This document shows, one piece after another, positions 7,662 to 15,340 of a DNA stretch of 18,708 nucleotides. The position numbers and the translations under genes were made by a program. The notes under the pieces are model-generated. The model searched no databases. It worked only from the letters and a program-made list of their open reading frames with translations, and was not told the origin of the DNA. Where the stretch lies: assembly GCA_964580315.1 (NCBI GenBank), contig CAZOKH010000069.1, positions 1 through 18,708 of the forward strand, in the 5' to 3' direction. The stretch's first letter is position 1, and each line of letters opens with the position of its first letter. The DNA is from CAZOKH01 sp964580315. GTDB lineage: Bacteria > Chloroflexota > Anaerolineae > Anaerolineales > Anaerolineaceae.

Positions 7662-8959
7662 GGAGCGGGCGTCAGCAGCCATTCGGGGGTGGTGTTGAGA
7701 ATTTGCGGCGGCACAAAGTAGACTCCCCAAACGCCTGAGGCGGGTTGGCGCACGGTCAGATAATCATTATAGTTCTCATTGTCCACGGTTTCTTCATAGG
7801 GGGTGAACATGGGCACAATTTCCACCCAGGTTTTGCCCGGTTTGAGCGGGATGGGATTGAATTCGTAATCGACAAAACGGATTCCGCGCAGCCTGCCGGT
7901 GCGCTGCTCATATTCTTCATTGCGGGTGGTCCAGTAGATTTCCTGCATCACACCGTCGCGGAATAACAGGGCGGGATAGCGGGTGATGTATTGGAAGTTG
8001 ATGTCGAAAAGGGTCTCGTCAAAAAAGACGGTGTCGGCAAAAAGCACCACCACATTCTCAAATTCCAACGGCTGGCCGGTGAGCTGGTCAATGGACGGCA
8101 GGTAGGTGACGCCGTCTTCCTGGTCTTGAACGCGCTGGTAGGCGCCGCTGTCTTTTTGATAGCGCCACAGAACCTGTTCGGTTTGATGATAGCCAACCCA
8201 CAACGCGTGCGCCGGTTTGCCGGCAGCAGGTGGGGCGGGGTTGAACACGCGCCCGCTGAAGCCGGGTGAGCCGAGGGTTTTTTGGCTTTCAACTGCCATG
8301 CTTTTCAGGTCAGCCACACTCATGCGCGCCGTGTTGGGCGAGGTTTTGTCGGTGCCGTAAACGATGGAAAATTCATCCAATTGCGGCAGCACGCGCGAAG
8401 AGGCTGAGGCAAACACCAGGAAACCGCGGTAAAACAGGCGCAGGTCTTCGTAGGGCACCCGCCCTGAACGAATGGGTCCCACGCGCACGGTTTCGCCATC
8501 CATTTCTTCCGGCGGAAGGTCGCCGTAGAACATGGCGAGAAAACGGGTGACGCCCTCACCGATATACATTTCAAATACCAGCGGGCTGTAAGAAAGGCCG
8601 GACTGCGGGCGGGCTGTGATGGGCGAGTTGGAAATGGACACCAGCGCGGGCGGCAAATCGAGGCTGGCAGGGTCGGCAACTGTGAGGCCGGTGAGCGGAT
8701 TGACGCCCGCCGGATAGCTGTCGGGGCCGATGGGATAGGGCAAGGGGGTGGGTGAAACGGTGGGAGTGAGGGTGATGGTGGGGGTTGGTGATGGAGGTGG
8801 AACTGTGGCGGTGGGCGGCTGCGTTTCGTGCGCGGTTGCCGAAGGCGTGAGGCCGGGCGCAGCGGCTGGCTGCGATGAAAAATGCCGCTGCACGGCAAAC
8901 AGCACAACAACCAGCAGCAGCACGACGGCTATGCGGTAAATGGTTTGTTTTCGATTCAT
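7658..8959 (-). CDS. DUF3048 (YerB-like) membrane-anchored protein
   Basis: 433 aa, extracytoplasmic, function unknown for the family. It has an uncleaved-looking membrane anchor (about 8-24), then a Pro/Thr-rich linker (about 38-76). The N-terminal DUF3048 domain starts at NPLTGL (87-92) and has ITARPQSGLSYSPLVFEMYI (114-133), GVTRFLAMFYG (136-146) and VGPIRSGR (160-167). The C-terminal DUF3048 part (about 245-420) includes LKPGKTWVEIVP (372-383). Unlike Bacillus YerB it has no lipobox cysteine. The start is uncertain: ATG 8959 gives a normal short basic N-region but no clear ribosome site, while GTG 8980 adds 7 residues and has AGAGG 4 nt upstream. The stop (TAG) overlaps the stop of the convergent membrane-protein gene. 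Confidence 0.9.
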   Translation of the reverse strand: MNRKQTIYRIAVVLLLVVVLFAVQRHFSSQPAAAPGLTPSATAHETQPPTATVPPPSPTPTITLTPTVSPTPLPYPIGPDSYPAGVNPLTGLTVADPASLDLPPALVSISNSPITARPQSGLSYSPLVFEMYIGEGVTRFLAMFYGDLPPEEMDGETVRVGPIRSGRVPYEDLRLFYRGFLVFASASSRVLPQLDEFSIVYGTDKTSPNTARMSVADLKSMAVESQKTLGSPGFSGRVFNPAPPAAGKPAHALWVGYHQTEQVLWRYQKDSGAYQRVQDQEDGVTYLPSIDQLTGQPLEFENVVVLFADTVFFDETLFDINFQYITRYPALLFRDGVMQEIYWTTRNEEYEQRTGRLRGIRFVDYEFNPIPLKPGKTWVEIVPMFTPYEETVDNENYNDYLTVRQPASGVWGVYFVPPQILNTTPEWLLTPAP

Positions 8960-9002
8960 AATATTGATTGGTTTATCCACGGTCCCTCTGCTTTAAGGGA
9001 TA

Positions 9003-9247
9003 TTAAGTATTGTGATTTCGGGATGATTACCTCGAGTTGCTACCTATCTGTATTTGCGAGCCCCGATGTTTTTTTGGCGCGGCAATCTCATTTTGTATTG
9101 AGACTGCCGCGTCGGGCAAAAAAAACCCTTCTCGCAGCGACAGGCATGGGAATTTTTCAAGGTGGTAACCTGGAGTAATTATGATTTTGTTGCGAGTGAA
9201 CACAGCAAGCAAAGTCCGATCACCTTATCCCGGATTGACGTTAAGTA
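9003..9247. repeat. 231-bp MITE-like element with terminal inverted repeats and flanking direct repeats
   Basis: The left end TTGTGATTTCGGGAT (9010-9024) and right end ATCCCGGATTGACG (9227-9240) match the two arms of the 31-bp copy at 6438-6468 at almost every base and are imperfect inverted repeats of each other. TTAAGTA occurs directly at both edges (9003-9009 and 9241-9247), as a target-site duplication would. The 202-bp interior has no credible gene. It contains a hairpin at 9078-9111 and paired blocks further out (for example TTACC at 9027-9031 against GGTAA near 9165). It fills most of the 433-bp intergenic stretch 8960-9393. Confidence 0.6.
9069..9125. repeat. hairpin inside the 231-bp element, flanked by T7 and A8
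   Basis: CGCGGCA (9078-9084) pairs with TGCCGCG (9105-9111). After one mismatch, TCTCA (9086-9090) pairs with TGAGA (9099-9103) around an 8-nt loop. T7 (9069-9075) and A8 (9118-9125) stand on the outside and can extend the pairing. Further out TGCGAG (9055-9060) matches CTCGCA (9131-9136). The element is thus a long interrupted palindrome. Confidence 0.65.
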
Positions 9248-9312
9248 CTAATTTTTCAGAATCATACTCGATCTTTACCAATTTTTGATGGAAATTGTTT
9301 CGGCGTAAAAAA

Positions 9313-9339
9313 CTGTTAAAACGGCTTGGCGTATATAAT
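9313..9339 (+). promoter_or_regulatory. possible promoter of the zinc-ribbon / SDR pair
   Basis: TATAAT (9334-9339) is an exact -10 hexamer 55 nt before the start codon at 9394. The -35 region is poor; CTGTTA (9313-9318) with a 15-bp spacer is the best seen. The call rests mainly on the -10 box. Confidence 0.4.
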
Positions 9340-9393
9340 AGAGTTACGGTAGGGGATGCAGTATGGATCGTTTCTTGCATGGGGTAGGCAGAT

Positions 9394-9927
9394 ATGATCT
9401 CCTCAGAAAAAGGACGATGGATCCTGGTAGTTGGTGCGGTGCTGGTGGCAGCCGGGGTGTGGGCGTTTACGCCGTCGCTGCAACTGGCTTTTTTCAACCT
9501 GGGGACAAGTTTAAATAAACCTTTGACGCTGCCGCGTTGGGCAGTGGCATTGTTGGGGATGCTGGCATTTCCAACGGTGTGGTGGTTAATTGTGTCCATC
9601 ATCCGCTGGGGTCGTTACCGTCCACGCCTGGATCAATACACGGAAGATAATGTTTTCGGCATTACCTGGCGCTGGGAATATGGTGATCAGGACCAGATTG
9701 AAGATTTGCAAGGATATTGCCCCGATTGCGGCATGCTGGTGATGACCATGCGCTCCCTGGTGGACGAAGATAAAACAATTCTATACTGCGATCACTGCCA
9801 GAAGAACCTGGCGGTGTTGAACGGCGGTGCTGCCGAGGCAACGGTGTATGTGACAAAGGAAATTGAACGGCGTATTCACACTGGCAAGTGGAAACACAAA
9901 GTCAGCCAGCAGCGGCGGGCTGTGTGA
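9394..9927 (+). CDS. small membrane protein with a C-terminal zinc ribbon
   Basis: 177 aa. Two membrane segments (about 9-26 and 48-70) make a hairpin anchor, followed by a cytoplasmic domain with FGITWRWEYGDQDQI (88-102) and a zinc ribbon formed by CPDC (109-112) and CDHC (132-135). Small anchored zinc ribbons of this kind occur next to unrelated genes in many bacteria; I know no function. The start at 9394 is preceded by GTAGG 5 nt upstream. Another ATG at 9363 has a better ribosome site but opens a different frame. The SDR gene follows within 40 nt on the same strand, so they probably share a transcript. Confidence 0.8.
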   Translation: MISSEKGRWILVVGAVLVAAGVWAFTPSLQLAFFNLGTSLNKPLTLPRWAVALLGMLAFPTVWWLIVSIIRWGRYRPRLDQYTEDNVFGITWRWEYGDQDQIEDLQGYCPDCGMLVMTMRSLVDEDKTILYCDHCQKNLAVLNGGAAEATVYVTKEIERRIHTGKWKHKVSQQRRAV

Positions 9928-9933
9928 AAAAGA

Positions 9934-9945
9934 TTGACGTGTCAA
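9934..9945. promoter_or_regulatory. TTGAC-GT-GTCAA dyad between the zinc-ribbon and SDR genes
   Basis: A perfect 5-bp dyad with a 2-bp centre lies 7 bp after the zinc-ribbon stop codon and about 20 bp before the SDR start. It could be a small operator, but sites this short arise by chance. Confidence 0.25.
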
Positions 9946-9964
9946 TACAGGTATGGGAGGTACG

Positions 9965-10780
9965 GTGCAAAGCAAAACGATACTGGTGACGGGTTCGACC
10001 GATGGGATTGGAAAACAAACTGCACTGGAACTGGCCGGGATGGGCGCGCAGGTGATTTTGCACGGCCGCAGCGAACAGCGCTGCCGGGCAACGCTGGATG
10101 AGATTCAGCAGGCAACCGGAAACAAGCTGTTACGTTTTTATGCGGCCGATTTTGCATCACTGCGCCAGGTTCGCGAGATGGCAACCGCTGTGCAGCGCGA
10201 TCACAACCGGCTGGATGTGCTGGTGAACAACGCCGGTGTGTATATGCATGAGCGCGTGCTGACGGATGACGGGCTGGAGATGACCTTTGCGGTCAATCAC
10301 CTGGCGCATTTTTTACTAACCAATCTTCTGCTGCCGGTGTTAAAAAACAGTCCTGCGGCGCGAATTGTGACCGTAGCCTCATCGGCTCATGAGAAGCGCC
10401 AGGTTGATTTTGATAATTTGCAGGGAGAAAAGCATTTCGACGGTTTTAAAGCTTACCTGCTTTCGAAGCTGGGCAATATCCTGTTTACCTATGAACTGGC
10501 GCAACGGCTGCAGGGCAGCGCGGTAACTGCCAATTGTTTGCACCCCGGGGTGGTTGATACCAAAATGCAGCGCATGTCGTTCAACCTGGGCGGCGTCAGT
10601 GTGGCTGAGGGCGCGGAGACTTCGATCTTCCTTGCCAGTTCACCCGCTGTGGAGGGCGTCAGCGGCAAATATTTTGTGTCTAAAAAGGAAGCTGAAAGCG
10701 CCCCGCTCACTTACGACACCGTAATCCAAAAATCATTCTGGCAGGTGAGCGAGCAACTGGCAGGGTTGTCACCCCGATAA
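9965..10780 (+). CDS. short-chain dehydrogenase/reductase, retinol-dehydrogenase-like
   Basis: A 271-aa NAD(P)-dependent oxidoreductase of the classical SDR family. The cofactor loop is TGSTDGIG (9-16), HGR at 33-35 suits NADPH, NNAG lies at 88-91, Asn111 in FAVNHLAHF, Ser139/140 in TVASSAH, and the catalytic pair Tyr164/Lys168 in AYLLSK. The pattern, including NHLAHFLLT and LHPGVVDT, is that of the RDH/WWOX-like group; the natural substrate cannot be told. I chose GTG 9965 because GGGAGG stands 4 nt before it; an in-frame ATG at 9953 would add MGGT but has no ribosome site and overlaps this one. It is probably cotranscribed with the zinc-ribbon gene. Confidence 0.93.
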   Translation: MQSKTILVTGSTDGIGKQTALELAGMGAQVILHGRSEQRCRATLDEIQQATGNKLLRFYAADFASLRQVREMATAVQRDHNRLDVLVNNAGVYMHERVLTDDGLEMTFAVNHLAHFLLTNLLLPVLKNSPAARIVTVASSAHEKRQVDFDNLQGEKHFDGFKAYLLSKLGNILFTYELAQRLQGSAVTANCLHPGVVDTKMQRMSFNLGGVSVAEGAETSIFLASSPAVEGVSGKYFVSKKEAESAPLTYDTVIQKSFWQVSEQLAGLSPR

Positions 10781-10830
10781 GCTGAACTTTTGGGCTGCTT
10801 TCGCCCGAAAATTGCAACTGTTTTGGAAGT

Positions 10831-10860
10831 TTGTATAACGATTGATCAATTCACTATAAT
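10831..10860 (+). promoter_or_regulatory. promoter with a palindrome in its spacer, upstream of the degenerate GGDEF gene
   Basis: TTGTAT (10831-10836) and an exact TATAAT (10855-10860) are 18 bp apart, and transcription would start near 10867. ATTGATCAAT (10841-10850), a perfect 10-bp palindrome, sits inside the spacer, where a bound repressor would block polymerase. GGAGAG follows 4 nt before the start at 10901. Confidence 0.65.
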
Positions 10861-10900
10861 ACGAACAGGTATGTTTTCGATACTTAACAAGGAGAGAAAA

Positions 10901-11356
10901 ATGTCAGGACAATATCATTCCCTGCAAGACTTCATGGAAGAAATCAATCAGGAATGCTACCGCGTACAGCGGTATCAGCGGCCGGCGGCGATGGCCATGC
11001 TGGGCGTTGAGAATATGGGGCAATTAACCGTCAAGCACGGCAAGGCAGGACGCGATATTGTAATTTCTCTGGTTACTGAAAAATTACAAGACAACCTGCG
11101 CCAGTCCGATTCGTTTTGCCGATACGGCGATTTTCTCTTTGCGCTCTTGCTGCCTGAAACAGACACCACCCGTGCGGATGAGGCCACACACCGCATTGAC
11201 GCGCTGCTCAAAGATATTAATGCAGGTTTGAAGGATTACAGCCTGACCGCGGGATATAACATTCGGCCTCTTGGGGCGGAATTTAGTTCAAGCGCCACAG
11301 CCACGGCAGCAATGGAGGTTCAGGCAAAGGAACTGGCTGATAAAATCAAGTTCTAA
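10901..11356 (+). CDS. small cytoplasmic GGDEF-like protein, active site lost
   Basis: 151 aa that align by eye with a whole GGDEF domain. RVQRYQRPAAMAMLGVEN (21-38) matches the start of the fold, GRDIVISLVTEKLQDNLRQSD (50-70) the helix after it, and CRYGDFLFALLLPETD (73-88) the place where RYGGDEFALLLPETD is expected. The signature is GDFLF instead of GGDEF, and the metal and GTP residues (normally DxDxFKxxND and GHxxGD) read GVENMGQLTV and HGKAGRD. No cyclase activity is expected. It may sense a nucleotide or act as an interaction module. I chose ATG 10901, with AAGGAG nearby; the open frame begins earlier but only 10901 is preceded by a good ribosome site and promoter. There is no other domain or membrane segment. 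Confidence 0.75.
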   Translation: MSGQYHSLQDFMEEINQECYRVQRYQRPAAMAMLGVENMGQLTVKHGKAGRDIVISLVTEKLQDNLRQSDSFCRYGDFLFALLLPETDTTRADEATHRIDALLKDINAGLKDYSLTAGYNIRPLGAEFSSSATATAAMEVQAKELADKIKF

Positions 11357-11381
11357 ATTTTCGGCGCAATTATTCAGCCAG
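11333..11381. repeat. inverted repeat spanning two convergent gene ends
   Basis: CTGGCTGA (11333-11340) and TCAGCCAG (11374-11381) are perfect inverted repeats, and TAA/TTA next to them extend the stem with a bulge. They bracket the stop of the GGDEF-like gene and the stop of the opposing GGDEF-EAL gene, which are only 13 bp apart. With no other terminator here, it may help both transcripts end. Confidence 0.35.
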
Positions 11382-14300
11382 GTTATCGCGGGTTGAAAAA
11401 TGCTGGATCAGCGCTTCTGCATCCGGGGCGTTGAGCGGCTTTGAGATGATGAAGCCTTGAATGTGAGTGGAGTGCAGGTGACGCAAGATTTTTAGCTGGG
11501 CTTCATTTTCAACCCCTTCAGCGGTCTGTTTGAACCCCAGGCTCTGCGCCAGGTTGATGATGGATTGCACAATAGTTCGGTCGCTCTCGCTTCTTTCCAG
11601 GTTGGAAATAAAAGAGCGATCGATTTTAATTCCATCCAGCGGCAGTTGCTGCAAATAGCTAAGGGAGGAATAACCGGCGCCGAAGTCATCAATGAAAAGC
11701 TGCACTCCCAGGGCTTTAAACTGGTTGAGAAGGCGGCGAACTTTATCAGGGTTTCCCATCACTGCGCTTTCGGTGATTTCCAAACATAACGAACTGGCAG
11801 GGAGTTTGCTTTCTAATAAAATTTGTTGAATATGATCCAGCAGGTTTTCCTGGTCAAACTGGGTTACTGATAGATTGACATTGAGGGCGAGGGGTGGAAT
11901 GGAGGGGAAACCCTGCTGCCAGTGCTGCATTTGTATACTGGCCTGCCTGAGCACCCACATTCCCAGGTTATGGATCATGCCAGTTTTCTCGGCCAGGGGG
12001 ATGAATACGGCCGGGGAAATGATTCCTTTTTGCGGATGTTTCCAACGCGCCAGCGCCTCAAACCCCGAGATGGAATTGTTGTCCATTTGAAAAATGGGCT
12101 GGTACATCACGAACAATTCATTGCGCTCCAGGGCGCCGTGCAGTTCATTCTCCAATGCAATACGTTCGATGGTGCGCTGGTACATTTCGGGTGCAAAATA
12201 ACTGTGTTTTCCTCGCCCATTCTTTTTCGCGTACTGCATGGCAATATCAACATCCCGTAAAATCTCTTGCGGTTGGTCGCTAACCTGGTTGGGAATCACG
12301 ATTCCACAACTAAAAGTGATGCTGGTTGTTTTATTATTATCCAGCGTGATGGGGGCGGACAGGATTTGTTGAATACGTTCAAAGACAAGTTCCACATCTT
12401 CCTGCCGGGTAATTTCTTCCAGCAGGATGACAAATTCATCACCCGAAATGCGGGCGACTGTGTCGCTGGGTCTTATGCTGCCTCTCAGGCGGCGGGCGCA
12501 TTCCACCAGCACCTGATCGCCGGCTGAATGGCCGAACTCGTCATTGATGCGTTTGAAGCGGTCGATATTCAGCAGGATGATTGCGAAATAGGGCAAAGAG
12601 CGGCGCTTGGAGCGATCGCTGGCGTGTTTGATCCGGTCTAACAGCAGAGAGCGGTTGGGTAAACCGGTGAGCGAATCGTTCAACGCGCAGTACAGTATTT
12701 GTTCTTCAAACAATTTGTGCGCTGTGATGTCGGTGAGCGAGCCCGCCATGCGGACCGGCGCTTTATTTTCGTCCCAGATGGCAATTCCGCGCGCTCGCAC
12801 CCACAAATAATTACCTTCTTTGTTTTTCACGCGGTGTTCGTTTACAAAGTGAGCCGTTTCGCATTTTAGATGATTGTTGAGGTCATTTTGAAAGTTGACC
12901 AGGTCATCAGGATGAATGCTTTGCAGCCAGTTTTCCAGTGAATCGCCAAATTCATGTTCGGCGTATCCCAGGATTTCTTCCCAATGGGCTGAATAAAAGA
13001 CCTTTCCTTCGTGCAGGTTCCAGTCCCACAGGCCGTCATTGGCGCCCAGCATGGCCAATTTGTAGCGTTCTTCGCTCTCTTGCAGCGCCTGTAAAATGCG
13101 GTTTCGTTCGGTAATGTCACGCAGGATGATGCACCAGGCTTGCTTGCTTTGATAGAGTATGCGGCTGGCGCTGATTTCTGCAAAAAATGAACTGCCGTTT
13201 ACAAGGTGGAAGCGGCACTCAACTGGAATGTTCTTGATTAGCAATGCTTCGTGCCAGTCTTTTGAACAAGCGGTTTCGGGGATTAATATTTCGTTCAACA
13301 ATACCGAAGAAGACAACCCGGGTGGATTGCCCAACAATTTATAACCGGCCGGATTGGCTTCGAGTATGTGCATTTCATCATCGACCAGGATAATTGCCTC
13401 AACTGCCTGCTGCACAACCGCCTGGTAGCGGCTGAGGGTTTCCTGGTTTTCTTGCCGGCTATACACCGCACGGCGCAATGTGAACCACACAATGAAAAAG
13501 AAAAGCAGTCCCAATCCCAAAATGGTCAGCACCNNNNNNNNNNAATGCGATGTAAATGAAGCGCGGTAAGTTTGTACGCAGAATCAAGCCGGTGGTTCCG
13601 TTCGATTCCTGTAATGAAACATACCCTTCAATGAATTCGTTGTTCAAAGGTGCATACCAGGCTGGCTGGTTGGTTTCAATCTGCAGCGTGTTTTGATCGG
13701 TTTGGGCGGGTAAACTGGAATCATCCGGCGGCGCAAAAGATATGTTGGCGCCGGCGATTTTTGAAATGGCAGCCAGGTTGGCGGGGTCAAGTGTGCGTCC
13801 AAAAACCATCGTCCCGCGAATATTTTCCAGGCTTTCATCTGTTGAAATGGGGCGTGAAACCAGCAGCAGGGGATCTGTGCTTTCAGAATAAATACCGTGC
13901 CAGATGCTGTGTGTCGATTCGTGCTCCAAAACGGCAGGACGGTTTTCAATCCAGCCAATCAGACTGTCAGACGGGGAAAGCTCCTGGCAGCTGTTTTTAT
14001 CGAACTGGCGCGCCACCAGCAACTCGTTATCCTGGTTATAAATTGCCAGGAATGATATTTCTGAAGATCGGAATGTGGAAGCGGTCAGGTTTTTTTCAAC
14101 AAACTGTGGATTATTTCCCGCGGCAAATTCATTCGTGTCAATCCAGGTTACCCAATCAATAAGCTGGCTATCCAATGCTTTGGCCTGGTAATCTATCGCG
14201 GCTACAGCCCGGTTCATGTTTCGAATGAGAATCTCTTGTTCCAGGCCTTGCCCGGTGCGGTTGATTAATACCAGGGATGTCGATAAAAAAACCCCCAGGG

Positions 14301-14391
14301 CGCCAAGCGTAATTAACACGGCATATAAAAGGATGTGCGTGTCAGAGGGAACGAAGGGCAGCTGATGCTGCTTGACCGGTAAATGATTCAT
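11370..14391 (-). CDS. CHASE4-PAS-PAS-GGDEF-EAL cyclic-di-GMP sensor protein, interrupted by an assembly gap
   Basis: About 1,000 aa. The N-terminal piece (14391 to about 13546) has a membrane segment (about 19-43) and a CHASE4-like outer domain with DYQAKALDSQLIDWVTWID. The rest (from 13532 down) starts in the second membrane segment (VLTILGLGLLFFFIVWF). PAS (about 33-142 of that piece), PAS (152-271), GGDEF (280-445) and EAL (455-715) follow. The GGDEF motif is SGDEF (363-367) with an intact inhibitory site RPSD (354-357) five residues before it. The EAL half looks active: FEALARW (491-497), LEITES, DDFGAGYSSL (615-624), KIDRSF, AEGVEN and QGFIISKPL. It probably makes and/or degrades c-di-GMP in response to an outer signal. 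The two pieces are in different frames across ten Ns, so the true gap length must be a multiple of three. GGAGG lies 11 nt before the ATG. Confidence 0.88.
13534..13543. other. assembly gap (10 Ns)
   Basis: Ten Ns stand in the coding region of the CHASE4-GGDEF-EAL gene, in the second membrane segment. Ten is probably a placeholder for an unknown length. This gap, rather than a mutation, explains the break in reading frame. Confidence 0.97.
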
Positions 14392-14437
14392 ACGAAAACA
14401 TTCCTCCTGCTGGTGATTGTGAAAGATGGATGGGGAG

Positions 14438-14471
14438 GTTTGTTTTAAAAACGAACAATGAATACAGTATA
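14438..14471 (-). promoter_or_regulatory. possible promoter and operator of the CHASE4-GGDEF-EAL gene
   Basis: On the minus strand TATACT (14471-14466) could be a -10 box, but no good -35 is seen. Just downstream, GTTTGTTTT (14438-14446) and AAAACGAAC (14448-14456) form a 9-bp dyad with one mismatch, where a repressor could sit at about +3 to +21. The stretch lies in the 113-bp gap after the MerR gene. Confidence 0.3.
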
Positions 14472-14504
14472 AGCTCTTTTGGGATGAAGGGATAGAAAAA
14501 ACGC

Positions 14505-15260
14505 CTAAATTCCTTTTTGGATGCGTTCTTCCAGTATCTCGATGATCTGGCGGGCGCGCACTTCCTGTTCATTGAGGGTGGTGAGCCAGCGGTCTGTGGC
14601 GCAAAAAACATCTTCGTCAGGGCGCGGCGAGTCGAGGATTTGCCTCAGGTTACCGGCGGCTCCCTGGTCCAGCGCGGTGAGCATGCGCAGCACAGCCATG
14701 GTGCTGTATCCGGCCTGGCGCAGCATGCGAATGACCCGCAGCCGGCTGATTTCAATCGTGCGGTACTGGCGGTAGCCGTTGTGAGGGTTGCGCGGCGGAC
14801 AGAGGAGGTTGTTGCGTTCCCAGTGGCGCAGCGTGTCGATGGTTAAATGAAGCAGCAGGGCGGTCTGGCTGGTGGTTAACAATTTGCCTTCCGCTTCAAC
14901 CGGTGTACCTTTTGCCCAGCGTTCCAATAAATCGGCGGCGGTGTGCGCCTGGGCGATTTCAGATTGCACAATTGCCAGGTGTTGATAGGCCAGTTCAAGC
15001 GCACCGCCCAGGTCGCCGGTGGCGGCGTGTTTCACCAGGCGCAATGCTGACCGACGAATGAGCCTCCCGGGCCAACCACCATTTAAGGCTGTACGCGCCA
15101 GGCGCATTTGCTGCAGGTGCGCATCGGTGTACAGGCGGTAACCGGTTGGGCTGCGTGGGATCGGCGGTAGGAAGCCCCACTGTTCATACATGCGCACCGT
15201 GTTGGGGTGGCAGCCCACGGCTTTGGCAATTTTGGCGGTGCTGAGACGTTTGTACGGCAT
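14505..15260 (-). CDS. MerR-family regulator with two MerR-type DNA-binding domains
   Basis: 251 aa. The first winged helix-turn-helix spans about 5-75 (LSTAKIAKAVGCHPNTVRMYEQWGF, then SPTGYRLYTDAHL). The second spans about 126-197 (LLTTSQTALLLHLTIDTLRHWERNNLL, then NPHNGYRQYRTIEISRL). A helical stretch of about 50 residues joins them. The C-terminus (about 200-251) is a helix that could dimerise. Ordinary MerR proteins have one such domain plus an effector domain; here no metal-binding Cys cluster is seen. I chose ATG 15260; an upstream in-frame ATG at 15302 lies inside the bfr terminator loop. No clear ribosome site precedes 15260. The target may be its own promoter or the adjacent bfr gene. 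Confidence 0.88.
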   Translation of the reverse strand: MPYKRLSTAKIAKAVGCHPNTVRMYEQWGFLPPIPRSPTGYRLYTDAHLQQMRLARTALNGGWPGRLIRRSALRLVKHAATGDLGGALELAYQHLAIVQSEIAQAHTAADLLERWAKGTPVEAEGKLLTTSQTALLLHLTIDTLRHWERNNLLCPPRNPHNGYRQYRTIEISRLRVIRMLRQAGYSTMAVLRMLTALDQGAAGNLRQILDSPRPDEDVFCATDRWLTTLNEQEVRARQIIEILEERIQKGI

Positions 15261-15272
15261 GGAATCAGTTAT

Positions 15273-15315
15273 AACATAAAACACAACCCTGTCTTTCTTC
15301 ATGAGAGACAGGGTT
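15273..15315 (-). terminator. intrinsic terminator of bfr
   Basis: AACCCTGTCT (15285-15294) and AGACAGGGTT (15306-15315) are a perfect 10-bp inverted repeat around 11 nt. On the minus strand it is followed by GTGTTTTATGTTA, a broken U-tract, 25 nt past the bfr stop. It lies directly before the MerR start, so it could also act in the MerR leader. Confidence 0.7.
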
Positions 15316-15340
15316 GGAAAGCGGTTGTTTGCGGGTTTTC

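Noticed and set aside
8320..8910. 196-codon minus-strand frame overlapping the DUF3048 gene
   Set aside because: It is a second frame of a gene with clear DUF3048 motifs; its own translation is Pro/Arg/Ser-rich noise.
9181..9288. 35-codon frame starting at ATG 9181 in the MITE-like element
   Set aside because: No ribosome site at a suitable distance, no protein features, and it runs through the right end of the element.
9363..9518. ATG 9363 with a good ribosome site opening a 51-codon frame over the zinc-ribbon start
   Set aside because: The peptide has no recognisable features and the overlapping 9394 frame encodes membrane helices and a zinc ribbon. A role as an overlapping upstream ORF remains possible but unsupported.
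10788..10821. Hairpin TTTTGGGC / GCCCGAAAA after the SDR gene as a terminator
   Set aside because: It has a bulge in the stem and no U-tract after it.
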